Assembly: GCF_002944405.1 (NCBI RefSeq)
Contig: NZ_CP024310.1
Coordinates: 434,001-498,000 of the forward strand
Length of the DNA stretch: 64,000 nt
Reading direction: 5' to 3'
From: Sinorhizobium fredii
GTDB lineage: Bacteria; Pseudomonadota; Alphaproteobacteria; Rhizobiales; Rhizobiaceae
Under the pieces are notes generated by a model. The model was not told the DNA's origin, searched no databases, and was given only the letters and a program-made list of their open reading frames with translations. Positions 10,038-19,576 of the stretch are shown here, in pieces. The position numbers and the translations under genes were made by a program. Each line of letters begins with the position of its first letter. Position 1 is the stretch's first letter.

Positions 10038-10043
10038 ATGACA

Positions 10044-10478
10044 ATGCAGGCACGAATATCTGTCCTGACGCTTGGCGTCGCCGACCTTGAACGGTCGCTC
10101 GCGTTTTATCGCGATGGTCTGAAACTGTCCACGCAAGGGATCGTTGGCAGGGAATTCGAACATGGCGCCGTGGCATTTTTCGATCTCGCGAGTGACATGA
10201 AACTGGCAATTTGGGCGCAGGATGACTTGGCGCATGACAGCGGCTTGTCGAAGACACCAACCAGCGCGACTTCGTTCTCGATAGGCCATAATGTCTCCCG
10301 CCGAAGCGAAGTGGACGAGGTCATGGATGAGGCAGCCGGTGCCGGCGCGCGGATCGTGAAACCTGCAGGAAAGACATTCTACGGTGGATATGCCGGATAC
10401 TTCACTGATCCGGACGGGCATCTGTGGGAGGTCGTGTGGAACCCGGCCAATCAGCCGCCCGAAGGTCGAGGTGAGTGA
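10044..10478 (+). CDS. VOC family protein (glyoxalase/bleomycin resistance fold)
   Basis: A 144-residue vicinal-oxygen-chelate protein with the N-terminal VLTLGVADLERSLAFYRDGL and the C-terminal FTDPDGHLWEVVWNP typical of lactoylglutathione lyase-like and dioxygenase-like members. The GGAGGA at 10032 sits only one base from the first ATG (10038) but about seven bases from the second (10044), so I place the start at MQARIS. Substrate is unknown, and it stands alone. Confidence 0.88.
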   Translation: MQARISVLTLGVADLERSLAFYRDGLKLSTQGIVGREFEHGAVAFFDLASDMKLAIWAQDDLAHDSGLSKTPTSATSFSIGHNVSRRSEVDEVMDEAAGAGARIVKPAGKTFYGGYAGYFTDPDGHLWEVVWNPANQPPEGRGE

Positions 10479-11034
10479 TCGGTCGCACGACAATCTCGAT
10501 TTCGCGCTCGTCCGGCAGCGGGACCCGAACGCCGTCACGGAGCGATATTCGTAGTTCGGGTCCGGTCTCGATAAATAAGCGGAGCAATACGATCGGCAAG
10601 GTTGCTGCTGTCGTGATGATCTTGAAAGTCTGGCATGGGATTCCGGAAGACACATTAATGGGCCCGCCATCCTTACGACGCTGGCCCGGAACTGCTTCGT
10701 CGGTAGCCTCGCTAATCTGATCGTTGCTGGACGCACGTCGGCGCAGGCATTCACCTGACATCTCGCAAGCACGCCAAAGCTGGAGTGCCGATCACGGTGC
10801 TTTCCATGCTAGTGGCCGGGCTTTGGCTTTGCACATGCCGATGTAAGAGGAATGGCCGCTGATTATCCGGCCGTCGACCGCTCCATCTCGAAATCCCGAT
10901 CAACTCCGCCGCCAGGGGATCTCACTTGGCCGGTGATCGGCAAATGGTCGGGGCCGAAAGCGCGCGTTTGTGCACAGTCCACATGCGCTCATCAGCGCTC
11001 TCTTCGCCACGGAACAGCTCTTGAGGCTTCGCCG
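10479..11034. other. 556-base stretch without a recognised gene
   Basis: No intact gene is supported. On the minus strand around 10470-10620 a short frame reads like protein (LPDEREIEIVVRP), but it lacks a start with a ribosome site and I cannot assign it to a family. The rest shows nothing I can name. Confidence 0.4.
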
Positions 11035-11796
11035 CTATCGGAGAAATTGTATGTGTGGTCCATCATGACAGTCCGAAGGCTCTACGCGCGCTTTGATGCA
11101 GAATACGGACCGGAGCAGGTCCTCGGTCAGAACGTCTTTTGGAGCGCCCGCCGCGACGACTTTTCCCTGCTGGAGCACGATTAGCCTATCGCAGAACATC
11201 GCGGCATGGTTGAGGTCGTGCAGGGCTATGACGCTTGTGATCGGAAGACTGGCGACGAGGCCAAGGAGACCGATCTGGTGCTGGATATCGAGATGGTTCG
11301 TCGGCTCGTCGAGAATGAGCTCCTTAGGACTTTGCGCCAGGGCCCTTGCGATATGGGCGCGCTGCTTTTCGCCCCCCGACAAGCTCTGCCACCGCTCGTT
11401 ACGCTTTCCCGCCATGCCGGAGCGTAGCAGCGCCTCCTCTACGGCCTCTTCGTCGGCGCCCGTCCAGCCGGAAAACATTGAGCGGTGCGGAAAGCGGCCG
11501 AGCTTGACCACATCCACGACCGTGAGATTTGCGTTGGTCGTCGCATGCTGTTCCACGAAGGCGACGCGCTGCGCCATCATGCGCCGGGGGATGGCCTTGA
11601 TGTCCTGCCGCTCGAGGCTGATCCGTCCTGATTGCGGCTGTTTAAGGCCCGCCAGCAGACGCAGCAGGGAGGTCTTGCCGGAACCGTTCGGGCCGAGCAG
11701 GCCGAGCATCTCACCCGGTTGTGCCTCGAACGACACCCCGTCCAGCACGGTCTTCGAACCGATCTTCCAGGTGATGTTTTCGGCCCTGATACTCAT
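11035..11796 (-). CDS. Iron-chelate ABC transporter ATP-binding protein (FecE/FhuC type)
   Basis: A 253-residue ATPase with Walker A GPNGSGKTS, signature LSGGEKQRAHIARAL and Walker B ELILDEPTNHLDI, the DEPTNHLD form typical of siderophore and vitamin B12 importers. Its start overlaps the permease stop at 11793-11796. It is the last gene of a binding protein-permease-ATPase operon for ferric chelate (or related corrinoid) uptake. Confidence 0.92.
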   Translation of the reverse strand: MSIRAENITWKIGSKTVLDGVSFEAQPGEMLGLLGPNGSGKTSLLRLLAGLKQPQSGRISLERQDIKAIPRRMMAQRVAFVEQHATTNANLTVVDVVKLGRFPHRSMFSGWTGADEEAVEEALLRSGMAGKRNERWQSLSGGEKQRAHIARALAQSPKELILDEPTNHLDIQHQIGLLGLVASLPITSVIALHDLNHAAMFCDRLIVLQQGKVVAAGAPKDVLTEDLLRSVFCIKARVEPSDCHDGPHIQFLR

Positions 11797-12830
11797 GACG
11801 CACGCTGGAAGCGGTAGAGGATGACGGAAAAGAACGGTACGCCGACGAGGGCCGTGACGACGCCGATCGGCAGCACCTGCTGCGGGATCAGCACGCGCGA
11901 GGCGATGTCGGCGAGCACCATGAAGATCGCCCCGCCGATCGCGCAGGCCGGAAGCAGCCTGATGTGCAGCGGTCCGACGAGGAAGCGGGCCGCATGCGGC
12001 ATTACCAAGCCGACAAAGCCAACGGATCCGACCATGCTGACAATCGTGGCGGTGAGCAGGGCGGTAATACAGAAGAGCGTGATGCGCGCCCGGCCGACAC
12101 TGACGCCGAGCGCCGCTGCAGACTCGTCGCCAAAGGCAAATGCGTCGAGCACGCGGGCATAGGCAAGACAGGCGAGTAGGCCGAGCCCCACCACGACTGA
12201 GACGAGCATGAATTCGGGCCAGCGCACCCCACCGAAGCTTCCCAGAAGCCAGAACATGACGTCGCGCGCCTGCTGGGCGTTACCTGCCGTAGTCACGACG
12301 TAAGAGGTCGTGGCGTTGAAAAGCTGGGAGGCGGCAACTCCTGCAAGAATCGTGCGGTCAGCGCCGCCACGTGTCCCGTTCGAGAGGAGGGCGACGAAAA
12401 GGAAGGCGGCGAAGGCGCCCGCAAAGGCGCCGGCCGACAGCGACACAACCCCCGAGCCGAGCCCCAGAATGACAATTCCGACGGCGCCAGTCGATGCGCC
12501 GGCCGAGATACCGAGTACATAAGGTTCGGCGAGCGGATTGCGCAGCAGCGACTGCATGATCGCGCCCGACAGCGCAAGCCCTGCGCCGCAGAAGGCTGCG
12601 ACGAGTGCACGGCTGAGGCGGTAGTCCCAGATCACGGTCTCATGGATGCGGGTGAGCTCCGCCGCAGTCCAGCCGAGCTTGTTCGTGATCGCGAAAAACG
12701 TTGTCGTGATGGGGATCGGCAGGTCGCCGATCCCGACGCTGATCGCCACGACAAACAGCACTGCCGCAAGCGACAGCGCCAAGGCGGCGCAGAACACCAG
12801 GTATTGTCGGATGTTGCCAGCGTGCGACAT
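11793..12830 (-). CDS. FecCD family iron ABC transporter permease
   Basis: A 345-residue polytopic permease of the FecCD/BtuC family with roughly nine to ten hydrophobic segments. Typical motifs are LSGAIMQSLLRNPLAEPYVLG near residue 85 and FVGLVMPHAARFLVGPLH near residue 270. The ATG at 12830 overlaps the stop of the binding-protein gene (TGATG). A GTG one codon earlier is possible. Confidence 0.93.
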   Translation of the reverse strand: MSHAGNIRQYLVFCAALALSLAAVLFVVAISVGIGDLPIPITTTFFAITNKLGWTAAELTRIHETVIWDYRLSRALVAAFCGAGLALSGAIMQSLLRNPLAEPYVLGISAGASTGAVGIVILGLGSGVVSLSAGAFAGAFAAFLFVALLSNGTRGGADRTILAGVAASQLFNATTSYVVTTAGNAQQARDVMFWLLGSFGGVRWPEFMLVSVVVGLGLLACLAYARVLDAFAFGDESAAALGVSVGRARITLFCITALLTATIVSMVGSVGFVGLVMPHAARFLVGPLHIRLLPACAIGGAIFMVLADIASRVLIPQQVLPIGVVTALVGVPFFSVILYRFQRAS

Positions 12831-13846
12831 CACTTCAGCAGACCGCGGGCCTTCAGCTGTTCCGCAACCTGTTCGGCGCCGTAGATCGTACGGACGGTCG
12901 GGTTCATGGCTTGGCCGTCCATGACGACGATCGCGTTGTTTTTGACAGCCGGCATCTGGCTGGCGGCCGGGTCGGTCGTCAGGAACTTGATTTTGGCCTC
13001 CGGCTTGTCGAGCTCCCAGCGGTTACGGTCGAGGCTGGCGACGACGATGACGTCCGGATTGGCGGCGATAATGCTTTCCCAGCCGAGCGTTGGCCATTCG
13101 GCTTCCGCCGAGACAGCATTCACACCACCCAACAGGCTGGCGATGAAGCCGGAAGAACTATTTTTTCCTCCAAGATAGGCGTCTGCGGACGGGGACTGAC
13201 TAGAGAACCAGAAGACATAGGATAGCTTCTTGCCGTCCGCCGAGACGGTGGAGCGGAGCGCCGCTTCGCGCGTCTTGAGATCGGCGATCACATCATCCCC
13301 TCGCTCGGCAACGTTGAAGATGCGTGCAAGCTCGTCGATCTCCTTGTAGAGAAGGTCCATGTTCCAGAGGCGGTCGCGGCTGCCGTAGACGTCCTTGCTG
13401 CTGATCGTGCTGAGGCAGGTGCTGGGCGAAAGATAGGTCGGCACGCCAACTTTCTCGAAGTCCTCGCGCTTTGCCACCTTGCTGTCCGGCCCGAGAAGGC
13501 TCGGCAAGGCCGCGGCTACGAAGTCCGGATCTTCTGCAAGGATCGATTCGAAGGTGGGAAACTCGACCGTCAGGAGTTTCACCTTCTCATTGGCCCCGGC
13601 GAGCTGAGGCAGCACCTTACTCGGCCAGAAGGCGGTGCCGGCCATCTTGTCCTGGAGACCGAGCAGCAGCATGATTTCCGCGCTGTTCTGGCCGAGGCCG
13701 ATCGCGCGTTCTGGCGCCTTCTCAAAGGTGACCTGTGCACCGCAGTTCTCGATTGTTAGGGGGTACTGCGTCGGGGCCGCAGCCGCGGTCTTTGCCGATA
13801 GGGCGAGCGGGGCGAGTATACAGGAAGCAATCAAAAGTGACTTCAT
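12830..13846 (-). CDS. Iron-chelate ABC transporter substrate-binding protein
   Basis: A 338-residue FepB/FhuD-class periplasmic protein. A signal peptide (MKSLLIASCILAPLALSAKTAAA) is followed by the two-lobed metal-chelate binding fold with IENCGAQVTFEKAPERAIGL and LLGLQDKMAGT. The start at 13846 is taken because the signal peptide begins there and GGAAA precedes it. It heads the operon with the FecCD permease and FecE-type ATPase. No TonB-dependent receptor is visible in the window. Confidence 0.9.
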   Translation of the reverse strand: MKSLLIASCILAPLALSAKTAAAAPTQYPLTIENCGAQVTFEKAPERAIGLGQNSAEIMLLLGLQDKMAGTAFWPSKVLPQLAGANEKVKLLTVEFPTFESILAEDPDFVAAALPSLLGPDSKVAKREDFEKVGVPTYLSPSTCLSTISSKDVYGSRDRLWNMDLLYKEIDELARIFNVAERGDDVIADLKTREAALRSTVSADGKKLSYVFWFSSQSPSADAYLGGKNSSSGFIASLLGGVNAVSAEAEWPTLGWESIIAANPDVIVVASLDRNRWELDKPEAKIKFLTTDPAASQMPAVKNNAIVVMDGQAMNPTVRTIYGAEQVAEQLKARGLLK

Positions 13847-13933
13847 GGTGTTTCCAGCGAGTTTTTTGCCTTGGGGCCCTATATCCATACAGACCTTGAG
13901 AAACAAGACTTCAACAATCATGTTTTCGCCACG

Positions 13934-13950
13934 AATTGACGTTCGCAATT
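13934..13950. promoter_or_regulatory. Inverted repeat upstream of the iron ABC operon
   Basis: AATTG and CAATT form an inverted repeat with a 7-base spacer, about 90 bases upstream of the binding-protein start. It could be an operator for an iron-responsive regulator (Irr or RirA class in rhizobia), but it does not match a consensus well enough to name one. Confidence 0.28.
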
Positions 13951-14238
13951 AAGTTCTGCTTTCGAGATCATATAAGCAGAATCCTCTGGCTCAGCCGCTT
14001 ATGGCCGACGCGCATAACGCGGCAAGAGGACCACCCCATGAACCGTGGGAAGGGGATCGACCATCTAGCCCTTCAGACAAACTCTTTTCGCTCAATCCCA
14101 CCATTGAGGCGGCTCGGGCGGACGATACCGACGATGGCTGTCCGCCATCGCCGGCCGCTGTCACTGACGGGTTCGTCGGCCGTGAAAGTCGGCTTCTGGC
14201 TACGCGAGCAGGCGTTGAATTGTAACCTGCTGAATTTC

Positions 14239-14688
14239 TGCAATGGGTCGAAACGCGATCGCTACATCTGCCCGGCGGGCAAGGAGCTGGTTCAGTTCCG
14301 CCGTACCTACGCGACACCCCGATCCGGCATCACCAGTGCGGGCACCAGGCTCTATCGGGCCAGCAAGAAGGACTGCGACGCTTGCGAACTCAAACAGCGC
14401 TGCTGCCCGAATGCAGTTGCTCGCAAGGTACCCCGTGATCTCAATGAGGATGCCTGTGATGTCGCCAGAGCCATTGCCGGCACGCCCGATTACGAGCGTT
14501 CGCGGCATCGTCGCAAGAAGGTCGAGATGCTCTTCGCTCACCTCAAGCGCATCCTGCGGATGGCCAGGTTGAGACTGCGCGGTCCATGTGGTGCACGCGA
14601 TGAATTCCTGCTCGCAGCCACCGCACAAAACCTCAGAAGGCTGGCAAAGCTTAGGCCTTCGCGCCTCCCAGCCGCCATGACTGCATAA
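14239..14688 (+). pseudogene. IS1182-like transposase, C-terminal fragment
   Basis: The frame carries the C-terminal part of an IS1182-family DDE transposase: DRYICPAGKEL, YRASKKDCDACELKQRCCP (a Cys cluster), VPRDLNEDACDVARAIAGTP and RKKVEMLFAHLKRILRM, ending in ATAQNLRRLAKL. The N-terminal half and the first catalytic acids are missing. The open frame continues upstream to 13936 but that part shows no transposase similarity I recognise. It is therefore a dead remnant of an insertion sequence. Confidence 0.8.
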
Positions 14689-14778
14689 CGGCCTGAGGCT
14701 TGGAGCCTTCACGCGCGCCGGGTCAGAGCCTTCTTCCCCTTCGCGGAGACTCAAACTTCGAGTTTTTCAACGATATCC

Positions 14779-14825
14779 GCGCGAAGCGGTCATTTAACCT
14801 TGAAGACAGCAAGGTCTCCTCAGGG
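14779..14825 (+). repeat. 47-bp direct repeat, copy 1
   Basis: GCGCGAAGCGGTCATT... through ...CTCCTCAGGG occurs here and again at 17462-17508 with a single T/C difference (14795 against 17478). Both copies follow a shorter shared CGATAT. The copies flank the GNAT and transglutaminase-like genes. Confidence 0.9.
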
Positions 14826-14854
14826 GCGGGGAGCGGAAGATGGCTTTGACCAAG

Positions 14855-15340
14855 CTAGAAGCCCCGCGAAAAGGTGAGGACGGTGAGCCCATGCGGGCCG
14901 ACATCTTCTTCCACGGGACGCCAGCCGAATGCCTCATAGAATGAGCGCTTTTCCGGCAAAGCGGATAGATAGGCAACATCATGGCCCAGGTCGAACGTCG
15001 CTTCTGCTGCGCGGCGGACAAGGGCCCTGCCAATACCCCGACGCCGGTGGTCGGCATCGACCCATACGGCCGCCACCCATGGAGCGTATTGCGGACGCTC
15101 CTCCAGGTCGCAGAAGATGATCAGGGCCGATCCGAGATATGTCGCGCCCTCGTGGGCAACAAGCCCGAAAGGCAGTGCTCCTTCGTCCAGCAATTCCTGC
15201 ATGTGGTCGGCTACATGTTCGAGCGGATGGCCGGCGCCTTGCCACCAAGCCCGCCAGATACGATCTGCAATCGTAGGGCAGAAGACCGGCTGATCACGCA
15301 AGTCCGAGATTGCGTACGGCTGCGACTGTGATTGGGGCAT
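14855..15340 (-). CDS. GNAT family N-acetyltransferase
   Basis: A 161-residue acetyltransferase. The acetyl-CoA binding motif A is seen as WVDADHRRRGIGRALVRRA, after the beta-strand APWVAAVWV, and the C-terminal YEAFGWRPVEE is the usual motif B. Substrate cannot be told. It lies inside the segment bounded by the 47-bp direct repeats, surrounded by IS debris, so it may be acquired cargo. AGGA precedes the chosen ATG. Confidence 0.88.
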   Translation of the reverse strand: MPQSQSQPYAISDLRDQPVFCPTIADRIWRAWWQGAGHPLEHVADHMQELLDEGALPFGLVAHEGATYLGSALIIFCDLEERPQYAPWVAAVWVDADHRRRGIGRALVRRAAEATFDLGHDVAYLSALPEKRSFYEAFGWRPVEEDVGPHGLTVLTFSRGF

Positions 15341-16304
15341 GCGTCCTCGTGAGCTTCGGTTGCTGGAATGGGCCGAGCGCGGATAAAAATTTTGAGTTGC
15401 AGCTTACTTCATGGCTGATGTACTTCAACGGGTAGTGATCGTAAGGCGCTGCAATTTCTCGTGGCCCTCCGAAGGGAAGCGTCCGCGATGCTGGGGTTTA
15501 AGCGCAACGTCAACATGCTGGTCGATTATGACCCCGCTTGAAGACGAGTTCGCTGCCAGGGTAGGCTAAGGTGAGCATCGGGAATTCTAACAGGCGCGGC
15601 CGAATGGAGGTCAAGTGAAGTCTTCTTTGATGTCGATGGTGTGTTGATTGATGGCTGACATAGAGTTCGGCCCGGCCTGAGTGACCGGCTGTTCTCTGCC
15701 TTACGTTGCCTTTCGAGGAATGCGAAACAAGCGCCACGAACGACTATTGCCAATCGAATATTCTAACGTCGGGTTGGCGGCCGGCAGCGGAACGGCGGCT
15801 AAAAGCCTTGTCTATCGAATAGCTGCCCTTCGGAAAGCTGTTCTGTGCCCGGCCTGAGAGATAGGTGACATCACCCACCGGAGACATGGGTTACATTTTT
15901 CGATTTTGATCACGAGGTGTGGTTGCCGTGAGCTTCGGTGATGGATGAGCGCTGAAGTGAACAACGCAAGCCTGCCAAATGTTGGCCGCTAGTGATGCCT
16001 AGCTATGATGACCGCGAAGGCCGGTGATGAGGAAATGGTTAGCGTTGGACCATTACGATGATTGAGGCTGGTGCAGAGGTCATGGGGATCCTTGCTGAAT
16101 TGTTTCTGCCCCCGAAGCATCTTGGCGTGGGCGTTAGCAAAGCGCTTTATCAAGAAAGGCCGCGATGCATAACGGCCTTACGTCAGTTAGGATGTCACAG
16201 AATACGCGCGCGAGACACTTCCACGAACGCTAAGGCTAGTTGCCTTGGGTGACGAACCGCATACCTGCTGCGGACATCCGGCTACCTGCTACGACTGGCA
16301 TAGC
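15341..16304. other. Long non-coding stretch of decayed DNA
   Basis: Nearly 1 kb without an intact gene. It holds a HAD-like relic at 15620. Around 15870-15960 there is text reminiscent of an insertion-sequence end (GGAGACATGGGTTACAT) that I cannot assign. Otherwise only short unconvincing frames are present. Confidence 0.5.
15620..15691 (+). pseudogene. Relic of a HAD-superfamily hydrolase
   Basis: The plus strand reads VFFDVDGVLIDG and then TGA at 15656, followed in the same frame by HRVRPGLSDR. The first part is a perfect HAD motif I (DxDGVLxDG). Family members often continue DGWH/DGYHxRPEL, so the TGA looks like a nonsense change of a Trp codon. No other HAD motifs follow. Confidence 0.55.
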
Positions 16305-17195
16305 CTAAAGGGCCCAAAAGTTACTGTCGCGAATTTGGGAGTTATGCAACCTAACAGTCATAGGTTCGCCGCGAGGGAAGCTGATAACCTCGTCTGGCAA
16401 AGGCCAGTCGGCGATAGTTTCCGGCTCGTCATCCCCATCAACAGCAGCGGTCCTGAGCCGTGAAGCGAGATGGTCTAATGTTGCTCTCGCCTGGGAAGAC
16501 AACTCGGTTGAATTGGGGGAGAGGTCCTTCGAGAGACCCCAGTAGTCCCATGGTTTCAGCTCTAGCTTACGCAGGGCTGCCACTTCTCGCAGCAGGCTTC
16601 CCGCGACGAACCACTCCCCCGCAAGGTTGAGGCTCGATACGCCAAATCGCGAGGCCAACTCCGGATCGCCCATGATCCGAAACCATGCCTCGCTTGCTGT
16701 AATGAACCGCTCGCTCGGCACATCCAGGGTGTCGAAAGAAACTCCCCCGATAGCCTCAAACTCCACATCAAGCCGTTTCCAACGCCTGCCGTCGTGCCAT
16801 TCGCAAAGCCAATGATCTTCCCAATGGTCAGGCACCAGATAGTCCGCAAACCCGACACGAAGGCGAGCCGGGGTGCCGCGCTCCCGAAAACTACTCACCA
16901 CCATCATGGCAAAATCCCGGCATACGCCGCCCACCTTAGGCTGCGCGGCATCGCTTTCAAGCAGCTTGCGTTCCACGGCGACCGACAGAATTTCGGCCAC
17001 GGAGCGAAGCTCCAGATCGGCTATTTGTTGAGGTTTGAAGCCTCGTATTTTGGATTCAAACCCGCAAGGATGCTGCATGAATGAGCTAATCCACCCGGCG
17101 ATCAGGTTCGGTTCGCCACCACCGCCCATCAACGTTTCGCGATACGGGCCGGGTTCCGAATAGATGCTTTGAGAAGCATAAAAGGTTCTGCGCAT
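16305..17195 (-). CDS. Transglutaminase-like domain protein
   Basis: A 296-residue protein. The segment VGGVCRDFAMM (Cys92), a histidine in DHWEDHWLCEW (His128) and RLDVEF (Asp143) form a plausible transglutaminase-like Cys-His-Asp triad, as in bacterial cysteine proteases of that fold. No signal peptide or membrane segment is seen. The start at MRRTFYASQS is chosen because GGAAAGGGA lies just upstream. It sits within the direct-repeat-bounded segment. Substrate and role are unknown. Confidence 0.75.
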   Translation of the reverse strand: MRRTFYASQSIYSEPGPYRETLMGGGGEPNLIAGWISSFMQHPCGFESKIRGFKPQQIADLELRSVAEILSVAVERKLLESDAAQPKVGGVCRDFAMMVVSSFRERGTPARLRVGFADYLVPDHWEDHWLCEWHDGRRWKRLDVEFEAIGGVSFDTLDVPSERFITASEAWFRIMGDPELASRFGVSSLNLAGEWFVAGSLLREVAALRKLELKPWDYWGLSKDLSPNSTELSSQARATLDHLASRLRTAAVDGDDEPETIADWPLPDEVISFPRGEPMTVRLHNSQIRDSNFWAL

Positions 17196-17733
17196 TGTCG
17201 TCCCTTTCCAGTTGAGGATTTGAGACACGACAAGAAGGGCAAATTTTCAAAAATTGTCAATCGGTGGGCTCAGGTCGCATTCGCGGGTCGGCGCGGCTGG
17301 CCATTGGCCGTCTCGATCGGCGTCAGCGATGTGAGGCTTGCCGGATTGCTGTGTATCGATCTCAAGGATGCATTACGCGCGCCGTAATGGCCCTCGGGGG
17401 CCAGAGTGAGTGACGTCTGCTTTCGGAAAGAAGCCACTGCGGCCCCGATGACCGATATAGGGCGCGAAGCGGTCATTCAACCTTGAAGACAGCAAGGTCT
17501 CCTCAGGGCCGATTGTGGCCGCTGATCGGGGTCTGGCCGTACGACTGCTGTTGGTCGACTCTTCGCGTTCAACACCGTCGAAGACGGGTGGATTGTCGCC
17601 ATAGGAGCTTCGGTGCCAGAATGACCAGCATGCCGATGGAACGGACCTTCGCCCTGTCTCCAAATAACGACCGGGTGGCGACTTATGGGGGATCTGACCC
17701 TGAGGCGTCGGCTGGAATGAAGCGCGCGCCGGG
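17196..17733. other. Intergenic stretch with repeat copy 2
   Basis: About 540 bases between the transglutaminase-like gene and the IS91-like remnant. It contains the second 47-bp repeat copy. I see no supported gene or terminator. Confidence 0.5.
17462..17508 (+). repeat. 47-bp direct repeat, copy 2
   Basis: Second copy of the repeat at 14779-14825, identical except for one base. It lies about 225 bases before the IS91-like transposase remnant. Confidence 0.9.
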
Positions 17734-18172
17734 GTGTCCCGGCAAAAGCTGGAGGTCGCTGACATCTTCCGAGCCTATGGTCCTGCGTGGCGGCGAGCCA
17801 ATGCCGGGCATGTCAGCCTGACCCAGCTCAAGGTCATGGCGGCGATCGAAGCCTGCCGAACCGAGGCGCTCGGCGGGCATGTGGCTGCTTGCACCAAGTG
17901 CGGGCATAACCACATCGCCTATAATTCCTGCAAGAACCGCCACTGCCCGAAGTGCCAAGCACCCGCGGCGCGGGACTGGTTGGCCCGTGCCGAAGACCTT
18001 CTGCCGGTCGAGTATTTCCACGTGGTTTTCGCCCTGCGGGCCGAGCGCCCAGCGGGGGGCGCAAGACCAATGTCGCAAAGATCCGCGCTCTGCTTGGAGC
18101 GGAAACGGGCAAACAAGATGATCCGCCAGGCGCTGAGGCGATCCCGCTCACTCTGAGAGAGCCATGCCCCGC
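17734..18172 (+). pseudogene. IS91-like transposase with internal deletion
   Basis: The first part (from a GTG at 17734) is the zinc-binding N-terminus of IS91-family transposases: ADIFRAYGPAWRRANAG, CTKCGHNHIAYNSCKNRHCPKC and LPVEYFHVVF. At about 18060 it jumps into another frame that reads RKTNVAKIRALLGAE and IPLTLREPCP, the C-terminal tail of the same family. The whole catalytic middle with its tyrosine is gone, so this is an internally deleted, dead copy. Confidence 0.8.
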
Positions 18173-18504
18173 CCTTTTGCTTCTGACGTCAGCGCCGAAG
18201 TCCACAACACACGCCGCGGCCCCTTGCTTTCCCCCTAGGTCCCACCCAGCCTCCGCGGCTTCTCCCTCCCAAGGTTTGTCAACGCGGGCCGCCAACGCCA
18301 GCGGCAGACGTCAAACTCCGGCCCGCATCGAAAAACCTTCAGGGATGCGAAGCGACCGGACAGCGGCTTTGCTGTGGTAAGTGGCGGCTCAGCTGAATTC
18401 GCCCGAATGTCTCCTTTCGCCGTTCCTGATCTCATGCGGGAAGATGCCGCGCAGGGCCATTCCGACTAGAGCCTCTATGATTTCTTCCATCGGCAGGGCG
18501 CCCG

Positions 18505-19356
18505 TCATGCCGCTGCCCGCCATCCGTTGCGAATGTGACGATATCCATCGCGATAGACCGCTTCGGGCGTCTCGGAGAAATCGCGCCAGACCTTCGTTGC
18601 GGCCGCAAGGTCCTTTAATGCACGACCGAAAGCCTCGATCGTCAGCCAGCCGTCATAGCCGCTCGCGCGTATCGCCTTGAAAGTCTCGGACCATGGGATG
18701 TTCCCGCGGCCCGGCACGCCACGGTCGTTCTCCGAAATATGGACGTGTACGATATGGTCCTTGTTGCGGGTAAAGGCTCCGATGGGATCAGCTTCCTCGA
18801 TATTGCTGTGAAAAGTGTCGTACATGGCACGAATGTTGGGGTGCCCAATTGCATCGATATGGTCGGCCAGGTCGTCCATCGTATTGACGAGATAACATTC
18901 GAAGCGGTTCAGCGCCTCGAGCGCTACGGTGATGCCGCGTTTGGCAGCATGGTCCCCGACCGTGCGCTGCGAGGAAACCGACCGCTTTAGCTCCGCGGCG
19001 GTCGGCCCTGTGCCGGAGAACTGGCCGAGCGTGGAATGTAGCGGGCCGCTTAACGTGTCAGCGCCGAGGGCGGCCGCGCAGTCGATGGCCCATTGCATGT
19101 AGGTGATGCCGCGCCTGCGCGTCGCCGGATCAGGCGAGATCAGGTTCATGGAAGGGTTGCTCATGGCGGAGACGGCCGTGCGCTCCAGCCCTATCCTATC
19201 CAGCAGGGCGCCGAGCCGACGGTAGTCGTCGGGCGTGCCGTCGAAGATTGGAATCTCGACGCCGTCGAATCCCGTCGCCTTGATGTCGCGGAGTAGCGCC
19301 TCATGTTTCCGCCCGACGCTCGTCGTCCAGAGAAACATGCACATGCCGACCTTCAT
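18505..19356 (-). CDS. Sugar phosphate isomerase/epimerase (DTE-like TIM barrel)
   Basis: A 283-residue xylose-isomerase-like TIM barrel of the D-tagatose/D-psicose 3-epimerase type. The two metal-binding glutamates are seen in VALEALNRFE and LTIEAFGR, with Asp/His ligands in MYDTFHSNIEE and VHVHISENDRG. It is transcribed away from the related epimerase gene at 19656; the shared promoter region contains FadR-type operators. It likely interconverts a ketose or keto-acid sugar in the regulon's pathway. The substrate is unknown. Confidence 0.88.
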   Translation of the reverse strand: MKVGMCMFLWTTSVGRKHEALLRDIKATGFDGVEIPIFDGTPDDYRRLGALLDRIGLERTAVSAMSNPSMNLISPDPATRRRGITYMQWAIDCAAALGADTLSGPLHSTLGQFSGTGPTAAELKRSVSSQRTVGDHAAKRGITVALEALNRFECYLVNTMDDLADHIDAIGHPNIRAMYDTFHSNIEEADPIGAFTRNKDHIVHVHISENDRGVPGRGNIPWSETFKAIRASGYDGWLTIEAFGRALKDLAAATKVWRDFSETPEAVYRDGYRHIRNGWRAAA

Positions 19357-19404
19357 CGTCCCCTCCAGATTTTCGCCAGTGTTCGTGCGTCTCCCGTAGC
19401 AGTC

Positions 19405-19415
19405 TGGTCATACCA
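19405..19415. promoter_or_regulatory. FadR-type operator TGGTCATACCA
   Basis: A perfect TGGT-N3-ACCA palindrome, the consensus of FadR-subfamily GntR (FCD) regulators, lies 50 bases upstream of the minus-strand epimerase start and in the divergent promoter region. Identical half-sites occur before the ABC operon at 29438 and 29581. The FCD/GntR gene at 21771 is the obvious cognate. Confidence 0.65.
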
Positions 19416-19576
19416 AAAGTGCAGACTTGGTCAAGCCGACAGTTGATATCCAGGAGACGGCGATCGACAAAGACCCCAGGAATCCGAAGAAATAAGGAAA
19501 AACGGCGCGAGGCGGGGCTTTGTGGATCGCTTGCGGGTGACGTTAAATTGCGATAGAGCTTCTTACGGGGAGAAAT

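Noticed and set aside
10475..10720. 81-residue plus-strand frame after the VOC gene
   Set aside because: No ribosome site, low-complexity Ser/Arg composition and no recognisable motif.
15510..15753. Two overlapping 75-residue minus-strand frames
   Set aside because: They run antisense to the HAD relic and have no ribosome site; likely chance frames in decayed DNA.
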